Shown: positions 26,823-35,342 of the stretch, one piece after another
Layout of the letters: each line of letters opens with the position of its first letter
Position numbering within the stretch: position 1 is the first letter of the stretch
NCBI RefSeq assembly: GCF_020858115.1
Contig: NZ_JACYMM010000006.1
Coordinates: 1 to 64,000, forward strand
DNA length: 64,000 nt
Direction of reading: 5' to 3'
From: Janthinobacterium sp. FW305-129
GTDB lineage: Bacteria > Pseudomonadota > Gammaproteobacteria > Burkholderiales > Burkholderiaceae_D
Notes under the pieces: generated by a model
What the model was told of the DNA's origin: nothing
The model's database searches: none
The model's input: only the letters and a program-made list of their open reading frames with translations
Position numbers and translations under genes: made by a program

Positions 26823-26846
26823 AAAAAGGGGCTGCGGCCCCTTTTT
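26823..26846 (+). terminator. Intrinsic terminator of the liu/bio operon
   Basis: AAAAAGGGGC and GCCCCTTTTT form a perfect 10-bp stem with a TGCG loop, ending in five T, two bases after the liuE stop codon. A clear rho-independent terminator. Confidence 0.9.
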
Positions 26847-26880
26847 GCTGCCGGCCTCGCGCCGCAGGCGCTACAGACGA

Positions 26881-26916
26881 AAAAAAACCCAAGAGCCTAA
26901 ACTCTTGGGTTTTTTT
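26881..26916. terminator. Bidirectional intrinsic terminator between liuE and tRNA-Pro
   Basis: A perfect 15-bp inverted repeat around a CCTAAA loop (GGGTTTTTTT on the right, A-run on the left) gives a T-run on both strands. On the minus strand it lies nine bases after the tRNA 3' end and must end that transcript. On the plus strand it backs up the liu/bio terminator. Confidence 0.9.
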
Positions 26917-26925
26917 CTACAAATT

Positions 26926-27002
26926 TGGTCGGAGTACAAGGATTCGAACCTTGGACCCCCTGGTCCCAAACCAGGTGCGCTACCGGGCTGCGCCACACTC
27001 CG
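26926..27002 (-). tRNA. tRNA-Pro(TGG)
   Basis: 77 nt on the minus strand, with encoded CCA. Acceptor stem CGGAGTG pairs with TACTCCG. The anticodon stem CCTGG/CCAGG encloses loop TTTGGGA with anticodon TGG. The T-arm contains GGTTCGAATCC. It decodes proline CCN codons. No integrase or attachment-site duplication is visible next to it. Confidence 0.96.
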
Positions 27003-27150
27003 AAGACCAAGATAATACAGGCCGTATCGACTTCGGTCAAGGGTCAGGTGAAACTCTGTGTAAATTATTTACGCGCGGCACTGCGACTCATGTATTTTTC
27101 AAAACGATACAAGTATGCGACACTGGCTTGGCAAGTTTTCCCGATCAGAC

Positions 27151-27801
27151 ATGAAGGCGACGACGGCAATGGATTTCAGTATAGAAAGAAGCGGCGGCGG
27201 CCAGCCCATGCCGAATCGCCGCGGCATCGCGCTGGGCGTCGGCGTATCCTTGCTGCTGCATGGCGCCTTGATCTACCTGTGGCGCCACGTGCAGCCAGCC
27301 GCGCTGCCGGATGCCGCGCCGCGCGTGGAATCGATCGCCGTGTGGATACGTCCGCTGGCCGCCAAGCCCCCGCCGCCGCCTGTCGAGGTGGTCAAGCCGA
27401 AGCGAGAAGCCAAACCCGTCAGCAAGCCGACACGCGCCACTGTCCGCGAAACGCCAGCAGCGGCCACAACACCAGCGGCCAGCCCGCAAGCCATCACGGT
27501 GGTGCCGGCCTCGCCGGCGGCCAACCCCGACACCTTCAGGCAAGAAACCCCGGAGACGCCGAAATTCGATATGGAAGCGGCCAAACGCACGGCGCGCAAG
27601 ATGGCGGGCGAGCGCGACCCGTCCAAGGTGGGCACGGCCGTGGGACAAATCCCCGACAAGCCCCTGCAAACGGAAACCCAGCTGGCGCGCGACATCGCCC
27701 AAGGCAAGCGCGGCGATTGCCGCACCGCCTATTCCGGCGCAGGCTTGCTGGCGCCCGTGCTGATGTTACTCGACAAGAAGGATAGCGGCTGCAAGTGGTG
27801 A
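27151..27801 (+). CDS. TonB-like membrane-anchored proline-rich protein
   Basis: About 216 residues from the ATG at 27151; starts at 27115, 27169 or 27208 are also possible and none has a strong ribosome site. A short basic N-terminus leads into one membrane helix (IALGVGVSLLLHGALIYLW), then a Pro/Lys/Ala-rich periplasmic stretch (PPPPPVEVV, repeated PAA) and a C-terminal segment with a Cys pair (GDCRTAYSG and SGCKW). The LLHGALI helix and Pro-rich spacer resemble TonB/TolA-type energy transducers, but no typical TonB C-terminal domain is recognisable. No ExbB/ExbD nearby. Function unknown. Confidence 0.6.
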   Translation: MKATTAMDFSIERSGGGQPMPNRRGIALGVGVSLLLHGALIYLWRHVQPAALPDAAPRVESIAVWIRPLAAKPPPPPVEVVKPKREAKPVSKPTRATVRETPAAATTPAASPQAITVVPASPAANPDTFRQETPETPKFDMEAAKRTARKMAGERDPSKVGTAVGQIPDKPLQTETQLARDIAQGKRGDCRTAYSGAGLLAPVLMLLDKKDSGCKW

Positions 27802-27816
27802 TGGCCTGCTTGACTA

Positions 27817-27852
27817 TACCCATATTGGGTACTAACATACCCAATATGGGTA
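27817..27852. promoter_or_regulatory. Paired 15-bp operators overlapping the HTH-nucleotidyltransferase start
   Basis: TACCCATATTGGGTA (27817-27831) and TACCCAATATGGGTA (27838-27852) are each a TACCCA-n3-TGGGTA dyad. Their starts are 21 bp apart, two turns of DNA, so two dimers would bind the same face. The second covers the ATG at 27846. Autoregulation by the HTH domain of the gene itself is the obvious reading. Confidence 0.75.
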
Positions 27853-28478
27853 CTTTCGCAGACACATTGTTTTCCAAGACACAGCAGCGCGTGCTGGCTT
27901 TGCTCTTTGGCCAGGCACAACGGTCTTTCTATGCGAATGAAATCATCGCCTTCGCGGCCATCGGCTCGGGCGCCGTGCAACGCGAACTGGCCAAGCTGGT
28001 GAAATCGGCCCTGGTGACCGTCAAGAAAGTGGGCAACCAGAAGCATTACCAGGCGAATCACGATGCGCCGATCTTCGACGAGCTGCGCAGCATTGTGCTG
28101 AAAACCTTTGGCATCGCCGATGTGCTGCGCGTGGCCCTGCAACCGTATTGGCAGGAAATCGACCTGGCCTTTGTGTACGGTTCAATGGCCAAGGGCTCGG
28201 AACATGCGCACAGCGACATCGACCTGATGGTCATCGGCAACATGGCATCGAATGCCCAGTTGCTGGCAGCGCTGCAGCCTGCGCAACAGCAGCTGGGCCG
28301 CAGCATCAACCCGACCTTGTATACGCGGGAAGAATGGCGGCAAAGAATAGACGACGGCAAGTCGTTCGTCGTGCGCATCCTCGAACAGCCCAAGATTTTT
28401 GTCAAAGGGGCCGATGATGACCTCCTCAAGCTCACAGGCGCTGGCGAACCTGGCGCGCATCGGCCAGCTCAAGGCTGA
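27846..28478 (+). CDS. HTH-nucleotidyltransferase (MNT) protein, likely half of a toxin-antitoxin-type module
   Basis: 210 residues. A winged HTH occupies about 8-70 (KTQQRVLALLFGQAQRSFYA, then QRELAKLVKSALVTVKKVGNQKHYQ). A minimal nucleotidyltransferase domain follows with GSxAxG at 112-117 (YGSMAKG) and the catalytic DxD at 124-126 (SDIDLMVIG). The start at 27846 is chosen because it opens the conserved part; it has no ribosome site and lies in an operator. The end overlaps the next gene by about 60 bp. MNT proteins paired with HEPN proteins act as AMP-transferring antitoxins; the fused HTH would let this one repress its own promoter. Confidence 0.78.
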   Translation: MGTFADTLFSKTQQRVLALLFGQAQRSFYANEIIAFAAIGSGAVQRELAKLVKSALVTVKKVGNQKHYQANHDAPIFDELRSIVLKTFGIADVLRVALQPYWQEIDLAFVYGSMAKGSEHAHSDIDLMVIGNMASNAQLLAALQPAQQQLGRSINPTLYTREEWRQRIDDGKSFVVRILEQPKIFVKGADDDLLKLTGAGEPGAHRPAQG

Positions 28479-28854
28479 GCCAGCGGACGCACGCGAACGG
28501 GCGGGCTTGCTGCGCTCGGCCACCGTGCGCCTGCGCGATGCCAGGCAGCAGATACTGTCGCTGGAAAGCCGCTTCGACCTCGCGTATAACGCGGCGCGTG
28601 CTGCCGCCTTGTCTGCGCTGCGTCAACATGGTTATCGCAGCGACAACCGCTATCTCGTCTTTCAAAGCCTGGAACACACGCTGGGTTTCACGCCGCAGCA
28701 ATGGCTGCTATTCAATCAGGCGCACCGGAAGCGCAACCTGGCGGAATACGAGGGCGATCTCGATGTCACGCAGGGTTTTGTCGACGAGTTGATCGAGCAC
28801 GTGGAACAGCTGTTTGCGGCGGCACAGGCACTCGATGTCCAGCCGCCGTCCTGA
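28417..28854 (+). CDS. HEPN-like helical protein partnered with the nucleotidyltransferase
   Basis: 145 mostly helical residues. Near residue 104-112 the sequence RKRNLAEYEG resembles the catalytic patch of HEPN domains, but the Rx4-6H motif is replaced by RNxxxY, so nuclease activity is uncertain. AGGGG is six bases before the ATG at 28417 (an ATG directly before it, 28414, is also possible). It overlaps the upstream gene, a sign of coupling. Gene order MNT then HEPN matches known two-gene modules. A remaining alternative is a plain substrate-binding partner for the nucleotidyltransferase. Confidence 0.65.
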   Translation: MTSSSSQALANLARIGQLKAEPADARERAGLLRSATVRLRDARQQILSLESRFDLAYNAARAAALSALRQHGYRSDNRYLVFQSLEHTLGFTPQQWLLFNQAHRKRNLAEYEGDLDVTQGFVDELIEHVEQLFAAAQALDVQPPS

Positions 28855-28859
28855 TCGCC

Positions 28860-29768
28860 TTATTCCTGCCCCTTCAACTGCAACGCCCGCTCATACAGGG
28901 CGTTTTTCTTGCGGCCCGTGATTTGCGCCGTCAGATTGGCCGCTTGCTTGACGCTGCATTCGGCCAGCAGGATATTGAGGATGCGTTCCGCTTCCACGTC
29001 TTCCGCGTCCTGCGCTTCGGTGGCGCCTTCCAGCAGGACGACGAATTCTCCCTTTTCGCGGTGCGCGTCGGCGCGGATCCAGCTTTCCGCCTCGGACAGG
29101 GGGCAGCGGTGGATTTCCTCGAACAGTTTCGTCAGCTCGCGCGCGAACACCACCTGGCGCGTCGGCTCGAATGCTTCCACCAGGGCCGTGGCGCAATCGA
29201 GGATGCGGTGCGGCGCTTCATAGAACACCATCGTCGCCGTCACGCCGCGCAAGCCGTGCAAGATGTTTTCGCGCTGCTTGGCCTTGGCCGGCAGGAAGCC
29301 GACAAAGTAGAACTGGTCATTCAATAGTCCGCTGGCGGAGATGGCGGTGATGGCCGCCGACGGGCCGGGCAGGGGCAGCACGCGCAATCCCGCCGCGCGC
29401 ACGGCGTCGACGATGCGCGCGCCGGGATCGGACACGGCCGGCGTGCCGGCGTCGGAAACGAGGGCGATGCGCTCGCCCGCCTGCAGGCGCGCGATCAAAG
29501 TCTGCGCCACTTCGCGTTCGTTATGTTGATGTGCCGCAATCAATGGCTTGTTCAAGCCGAAGCGCGTCAGCAGGTGCGCCGTGTTGCGCGTATCTTCACA
29601 GGCGACGGCGTCGGCAAGGCTCAGCAAGTGCAGCGCGCGCAGGCTGATATCGGTCACATTACCGATGGGCGTGGCCACTATATACAATGTTGCGATAGGA
29701 TAGACCTGGTGCGCCGCCTCTGTCATGATGGGCAGGCTGGCGATGGAACTGATTTCTTGTACGGTCAT
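28860..29768 (-). CDS. rsmI: 16S rRNA 2'-O-ribose C1402 methyltransferase
   Basis: 302-residue tetrapyrrole-methylase-fold enzyme that methylates C1402 in the decoding centre. Signatures: LYIVATPIGNVTDISLRAL, ACEDTRNTAHLL, ALVSDAGTPAVSDPG (SAM loop) and FYEAPHRI. Full length. It diverges from the LppC-type gene with only 12 bp between start codons, so promoters must overlap the coding ends. This head-to-head arrangement is the same as yraL-yraM in E. coli. It is convergent with the HEPN gene, five bases between stops. Confidence 0.95.
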   Translation of the reverse strand: MTVQEISSIASLPIMTEAAHQVYPIATLYIVATPIGNVTDISLRALHLLSLADAVACEDTRNTAHLLTRFGLNKPLIAAHQHNEREVAQTLIARLQAGERIALVSDAGTPAVSDPGARIVDAVRAAGLRVLPLPGPSAAITAISASGLLNDQFYFVGFLPAKAKQRENILHGLRGVTATMVFYEAPHRILDCATALVEAFEPTRQVVFARELTKLFEEIHRCPLSEAESWIRADAHREKGEFVVLLEGATEAQDAEDVEAERILNILLAECSVKQAANLTAQITGRKKNALYERALQLKGQE

Positions 29769-29780
29769 TTTGGAGGTTAA

Positions 29781-31136
29781 ATGCTTGCTAATAGTGTGAA
29801 GTTACTGCTTGTTTGTGCCGCGACCGGCATGCTGAGCGCTTGCAGCACGCCTTGCGACGCGCCCGGGCAATTGTGCGCGCCTATTGAATCTAACACAAGG
29901 GCGCTGCCGCCACCGAAGCCGCTGCCGCCTCCCGTGCCGCCCAAGCCGCCCGCGCCCGAACCGGTGACGTTTGCCGTGGCCGTGCCCGATATTACCGCGT
30001 ACGACGGCAGCGGCGCGCCGCTGGCGCCCATCGCCACCAGGCCGGCCACGGGCACGCCGCAGGACATGCCGGCCGCCACGGCGCCGGCGCCATCCGACGG
30101 CAATGTCCACCACATCGGCCTGCTGCTGCCGCTGCGCTCCGCTTCCCTGGGGCCGGCCGCCGAATTGCTGCGCGCCGGCTTCATGGCCGCGTACGAGCGC
30201 GACCGCAGCGGCTTCGAAGTGACGGTGATCGACACGGGCGACGGCAGCAGCGACGTGCTGAACAAGTTTGCGCAAGCGCAAGAGGAACAGGACGTCGTCG
30301 TCGGTCCCTTGTCGCGTTCGGCCGTGACGGCCGTGGCGAACAGCGATCTGGTGCGCAAACCGACGATCGCCCTGAACCACCCGGACAACCGCGGCGAAGC
30401 GCGCCTGCCGGCCAAGCTGCTGGTGATGGGCCTGTCGATCGAGGCGGAAGCGCGCCAGGTCGCCGCCTGGGCCGCCAGCGAACAGCCGGGCGCCAGCGCG
30501 CTGATCCTGTCGGCCGGTTCGCCCTCGCAGCGCCGCGTCAGCGCCGCCTTCAAGCAGGAATGGCTGCGCCAGGGCGGCAAGGTCGATGCGATGGACTTGA
30601 CGGCCACGAATGGCTACCTGAGCGATGCGGAACTGGTGCAGCTGCGCGCGCGCCTGGCCGCGACGCCCCCGGGCCTGCTGTTTGCCGCGCTCGACGCCGA
30701 CCAGGCGCGCCAGCTGCGCGTGGCCATCGGCAGCGATCTGCCCCTGTATGGCACCTCGTCCTTGAATCCCGGCGCCGGGCGTGGCGCCAGCGGCCCCGAG
30801 CTCGACGGCGCGCGCCTGCTGGACTTGCCATGGCAAGTGCAGCGCGACCATCCGCAAGTGATGGTGTATCCGCAGCCGCCGCAGCCAGGCGACGTCCGCC
30901 CGACGGCCGACATGGAACGCCTGTACGCGCTGGGCATCGATGCCTTCCGCGTGGCGCGCGAAGTGGCGCTGCGGCCGAATGCCCCATTCACGCTCGATGG
31001 CGTGACGGGCCGCCTGGCCGTGCGCTTTGAGAACGATCAAAGCGTGTTCGAACGCACGGAGCAAGCCGCCACCTACCAGCAGGGCGTGCTGGGCACCTGG
31101 CCGCCGGCCCCGCCGGCCGCGCCGCCAGTACAATAA
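29781..31136 (+). CDS. Penicillin-binding-protein activator lipoprotein (LppC/LpoA family)
   Basis: 451 residues. Lipobox LSAC with Cys21, a Pro-rich linker (about 35-60), then an LppC domain with a periplasmic-binding-protein fold (about 110-440; HIGLLLPLRSASLGPAAELLRAGF). E. coli LpoA of this family activates PBP1A. The protein is shorter than LpoA because the N-terminal TPR domain is missing, as seen in other betaproteobacterial members. Start is the first ATG, with GGAGG upstream (within TTTTGGAGGTTAA). It heads lppC-yraN-diaA-dolP. Confidence 0.85.
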   Translation: MLANSVKLLLVCAATGMLSACSTPCDAPGQLCAPIESNTRALPPPKPLPPPVPPKPPAPEPVTFAVAVPDITAYDGSGAPLAPIATRPATGTPQDMPAATAPAPSDGNVHHIGLLLPLRSASLGPAAELLRAGFMAAYERDRSGFEVTVIDTGDGSSDVLNKFAQAQEEQDVVVGPLSRSAVTAVANSDLVRKPTIALNHPDNRGEARLPAKLLVMGLSIEAEARQVAAWAASEQPGASALILSAGSPSQRRVSAAFKQEWLRQGGKVDAMDLTATNGYLSDAELVQLRARLAATPPGLLFAALDADQARQLRVAIGSDLPLYGTSSLNPGAGRGASGPELDGARLLDLPWQVQRDHPQVMVYPQPPQPGDVRPTADMERLYALGIDAFRVAREVALRPNAPFTLDGVTGRLAVRFENDQSVFERTEQAATYQQGVLGTWPPAPPAAPPVQ

Positions 31137-31146
31137 GGACACGGCC

Positions 31147-31506
31147 ATGCCGCCCTTCGCTTTCTGGAACAAACGGGAACAGGGACGGCAGGGGGAAGAC
31201 GATGCGCTCGCGTATCTGCTGCTGCAAGGCCTGGTGCTGCTGGAACGCAACTATCTGTGCAAGGGCGGCGAGCTGGACCTGATCATGCGCGACGGCGCCG
31301 CCATCGTCTTCGTCGAAGTGCGGCTGCGCAGCAGTGCCACCTTCGGCGGCGCCCTGGCCAGCATCACGCCGGCCAAGCAGCGGCGCATGGTGCTGGCCGC
31401 GCAAACCTGGCTGCAGGGGCAAAAGAGCTTGCCGCCGTGCCGCTTCGACGCGCTGGCCATCGACGGCGGACGGATCAGCTGGCTGAAGAACATCCTCGAT
31501 ATGTAA
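31147..31506 (+). CDS. yraN: YraN/UPF0102 endonuclease-like protein
   Basis: 119 residues. Restriction-endonuclease-like fold: GRQGEDDALAYLLLQGLVLLERN, then GGELDLIMRDGAAIVFVEVRLR, with Glu/Asp and the EVR (usually EVK) triad of the PD-(D/E)xK type. Family role is unclear, possibly DNA processing. I use the ATG at 31147, ten bases after the lppC stop; the frame runs open further upstream but inside lppC. Order lppC-yraN-diaA is conserved in many proteobacteria. Confidence 0.9.
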   Translation: MPPFAFWNKREQGRQGEDDALAYLLLQGLVLLERNYLCKGGELDLIMRDGAAIVFVEVRLRSSATFGGALASITPAKQRRMVLAAQTWLQGQKSLPPCRFDALAIDGGRISWLKNILDM

Positions 31507-32839
<1,333 letters not shown>

Positions 32840-32925
32840 GCGCCTCCGCCGTTTGACCTACGGCGCCAGACTGACGATGCGTCTATAATGGCCGCATCGT
32901 TGCTCTACATTAGTGAAACTTTGCC

Positions 32926-33447
32926 ATGTCAACTTCGCCCTCCGCAAGCAAGTCCTGGATCAAGCCAGCCCTGATCGCCGTCTTCGTGGCGGGCGTGGCG
33001 GCAGCCGGCTATCTGTCGCTGAATGACAAGCAACGCGCGCCGGACGTGACCTTCCACGGCATCCATGGCGAGAAAATCACCTCCGCCAGCCTGCGCGGCA
33101 AGGTCGTGATGGTCAATTTCTGGGCCACCTCGTGCACTACTTGCGTGGCGGAAATGCCGGAAATGGTCGACACCTACAACAAGTACAAGGGGCAGGGACT
33201 GGAATTCGTGGCCGTGGCCATGAAATACGATCCGGCCAACTACGTGCTGAACTTCGCCGAAACGCGCCAGCTGCCGTTCAAGGTGGCGCTCGACGTGACG
33301 GGCGAGGCGGCCAAGGCCTACGGCGACGTGGCCCTCACGCCCACCACCTTCGTCCTGGATAAACAGGGCAAGATCCTCAAGCGCTACGTGGGCAAGCCGG
33401 AATTTGCCGAACTGCATAAATTGCTGGAATCGGCCATCGCCGGCTGA
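32926..33447 (+). CDS. TlpA/ResA-like thiol-disulfide oxidoreductase with CTTC site
   Basis: 173 residues. One N-terminal membrane anchor (about 12-30), then a thioredoxin fold of the AhpC/TSA-Redoxin type. The active site is ATSCTTC (Cys70, Cys73), not the usual WCxPC, and the cis-Pro loop is ALTPTTFVLD. It faces the periplasm and probably reduces disulfides, for instance in cytochrome c or a metal-binding protein. A -10-like TATAAT (32884-32889) sits before it, so it probably has its own promoter. Confidence 0.85.
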   Translation: MSTSPSASKSWIKPALIAVFVAGVAAAGYLSLNDKQRAPDVTFHGIHGEKITSASLRGKVVMVNFWATSCTTCVAEMPEMVDTYNKYKGQGLEFVAVAMKYDPANYVLNFAETRQLPFKVALDVTGEAAKAYGDVALTPTTFVLDKQGKILKRYVGKPEFAELHKLLESAIAG

Positions 33448-33476
33448 TCCAGCCCCCGGCACCGCACAAAACCTTG

Positions 33477-33504
33477 TTGCCAAGCGTTGTCAATCTGTTA
33501 TAAC
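33477..33504 (+). promoter_or_regulatory. Candidate sigma70 promoter for the ECF sigma gene
   Basis: TTGCCA (33477-33482) and TATAAC (33499-33504) with a 16-nt spacer lie 40 bp before the GTG start. Not a typical ECF-type promoter, so basal expression rather than autoregulation is suggested. Confidence 0.4.
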
Positions 33505-33544
33505 CTTCCCAGGCGTGATCCCATTCACCTTGTGAAGGCCAGCC

Positions 33545-34135
33545 GTGTCCCCAGCCGCTCAATCGCTCGACCCGCAGCAACTCAAAGCCTGGCTGCTTGC
33601 CACCGGGAACAAGGACGCCACGGCGTTCCGCCAGCTGTATACTTCTACCTCATCGAAACTGTTTGGCTTCGCGCTGCGTATATTGCATAAGCAAGAGCTC
33701 GCTGAAGAAGCCTTGCAAGAGGGGTTCGTCGCCATCTGGAACAACGCCGCCGCTTACCAGAGCCATCTGGCGGCGCCGATGACCTGGATGGCCACCATCG
33801 TGCGCAACAAGGCGTTCGATGTGCTGCGGCGCAGCGACGATACCGTGGAAATCGATGCCGAACAGTTTGATAGCGAAGTCATGAATGCACTCCGGGACCC
33901 CCAGGCCACGCCGATCGAATCGCTGCAACTGAGCGGTGACGCCAAGGCGCTGGCGTTTTGCATGTCCGCCCTGGAAGGGCTGCACCGGCAGGTGGTCGCC
34001 CTGGCGTTCTATCACGACCTGTCGCACAGCGAAGTGGCGCAGCAGATGTCGCTGCCGATCGGCACCGTGAAGACGTGGATACGCCGCAGCCTGGAACGGC
34101 TGCGCACGTGCCTGGCGAAACGGGAGGCATCATGA
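33545..34135 (+). CDS. ECF sigma factor (SigK-like)
   Basis: 196 residues starting with GTG, with AAGG five bases before it. Region 2 (about 28-92; LFGFALRILHKQELAEEALQEGF, WMATIVRNKAFDVLRR) and region 4 (about 130-185; LEGLHRQVVALAFYHDLSHSEVAQ, TVKTWIRRSLERLR) are clear. It redirects RNA polymerase, usually in envelope stress. The stop overlaps the anti-sigma gene start (ATGA), so the pair is made together. Confidence 0.92.
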   Translation: MSPAAQSLDPQQLKAWLLATGNKDATAFRQLYTSTSSKLFGFALRILHKQELAEEALQEGFVAIWNNAAAYQSHLAAPMTWMATIVRNKAFDVLRRSDDTVEIDAEQFDSEVMNALRDPQATPIESLQLSGDAKALAFCMSALEGLHRQVVALAFYHDLSHSEVAQQMSLPIGTVKTWIRRSLERLRTCLAKREAS

Positions 34136-34827
34136 ATATCCGCGGCAATGACGCGCTGCGCCAGAAACTGGCGTCCGAATACGTGCTGGGCACCCTGAAA
34201 GGGGGCGCGCGGCGGCGTTTCGAAGGCTGGCTGCACAACGACGCCGATTTGCGCAATATCACGGCCGAATGGCGCCAGCGCCTGGAACCGATGGCGGAAT
34301 TCGCCACGCCCGTGGCGCCGCCCAAGCGCGTGTGGCAGCAGATCGAGCAGCGCCTGCACCTGGCGCCGCAGGGCGGCTGGTCCTGGTTCCGCGATGCGCT
34401 GTCGTTCTGGCGCGGCCTGGGCATGGCCTCGAGCGCCATCGCCGCCTTGCTGGTGATCGTCTTGGCCACGCGCGTGATGGAGGCGCCGCAGATCAGCTAT
34501 GTGGCCAGCCTGACGGACGAAAAAGCGCAAACTGCCCTGCTGCTGACGGCCGACAGCCGCCACGGCGCGCTCGAAGTGCGCATGGTGGCCAACGCGCCCG
34601 TGCCGGCCGACCGCGACCTGGAACTGTGGGCAGTGCCGAAGAGCGGCAACCCCCGTTCGCTGGGCTTGCTGGCAGACAAGGGCAACGTGAAACTGGCCCT
34701 GTCCCAGCGCGCCCTCGGCAACGACGTGGCCTTGCTGGCCGTTACCCTGGAGCCGAAAGGCGGTTCGCCGAATCCGAATGGACCGACGGGACCGGTGCTC
34801 TACAAGGGTAACTGGGTAAAAATATAG
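34132..34827 (+). CDS. Membrane anti-sigma factor (RskA family)
   Basis: 231 residues. The cytoplasmic N-terminus (about 1-80, ASEYVLGTLKGGARRRFEGWL) matches RskA-type sigma-binding domains and lacks the zinc HxxxCxxC motif. One membrane helix follows (about 100-120, GMASSAIAALLVIVLATRVM), then a periplasmic beta-rich RskA domain with the conserved LELWAVPKSGNPRSLGLL. A GGGAGG site precedes the ATG, which overlaps the sigma gene stop. It would hold the sigma factor until proteolysis. Confidence 0.92.
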   Translation: MNIRGNDALRQKLASEYVLGTLKGGARRRFEGWLHNDADLRNITAEWRQRLEPMAEFATPVAPPKRVWQQIEQRLHLAPQGGWSWFRDALSFWRGLGMASSAIAALLVIVLATRVMEAPQISYVASLTDEKAQTALLLTADSRHGALEVRMVANAPVPADRDLELWAVPKSGNPRSLGLLADKGNVKLALSQRALGNDVALLAVTLEPKGGSPNPNGPTGPVLYKGNWVKI

Positions 34828-34829
34828 TC

Positions 34830-35252
34830 TTACTTAGGATACAGAATCATCTGCGTGCAGCGGAACAGGGCAATCGTCTTGCCCGTTTCCTTGCTTTTCA
34901 CCACGGCATCCCACACCTGCGTGTTGCGGCCCTTGTGCTCGACCTTGGCCGTGCAGGTGAGCGTGCCTTCGCGGGCCGTGCCCAGGTGGTTCGATTTCAG
35001 TTCGATGGTGGTGAAATTATTGGCGCCCTCGGGCAGGTTGACGATGCAGCCATAGCCGGACGCCGTGTCGGCCAGGGTCACCACGCTGCCCGCGTGCAGA
35101 TAGCCGTTCGGCGCCAGCAAATGCGGCAGCACGGGCAATTCCGCCGTCAGCTGGCCGTCGCCCACGGCCGTGATGACGATGCCCAGGTGGCCGGGCAGGC
35201 GGCCGGTGCCGCGTTCATTCAACATTGCTACGGTGATGTCGGGATTGCTCAT
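34830..35252 (-). CDS. PaaI-family hotdog thioesterase
   Basis: 140 residues. Hotdog fold with the PaaI-type core LLAPNGYLHAGSVVTLADTASGYG (Asn/Gly/His and Asp as active-site residues) and a KVEHKGRNTQVWDAVV strand. It would hydrolyse acyl-CoA, probably aromatic or short-chain. Convergent with the anti-sigma gene, two bases between stops. No metabolic neighbours give the substrate. Confidence 0.88.
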   Translation of the reverse strand: MSNPDITVAMLNERGTGRLPGHLGIVITAVGDGQLTAELPVLPHLLAPNGYLHAGSVVTLADTASGYGCIVNLPEGANNFTTIELKSNHLGTAREGTLTCTAKVEHKGRNTQVWDAVVKSKETGKTIALFRCTQMILYPK

Positions 35253-35342
35253 GCTGGTCCTTGTGCGGGTGAGTCCGGACAGTGGATACGCCGGAAAATA
35301 CTATGATGATAGCAACTTTCCCCGCAACGGTTTGGCGGCCGC

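Noticed and set aside
26926..27150. Genomic island integrated at tRNA-Pro
   Set aside because: No integrase gene, no repeat of the tRNA 3' end and no change in base composition next to it.
26925..27785. Long plus-strand frame starting in the tRNA-Pro gene
   Set aside because: Its N-terminus (GVQGFEPWTPW) is the well-known false translation of the complement of a tRNA, and it overlaps the TonB-like gene in another frame.
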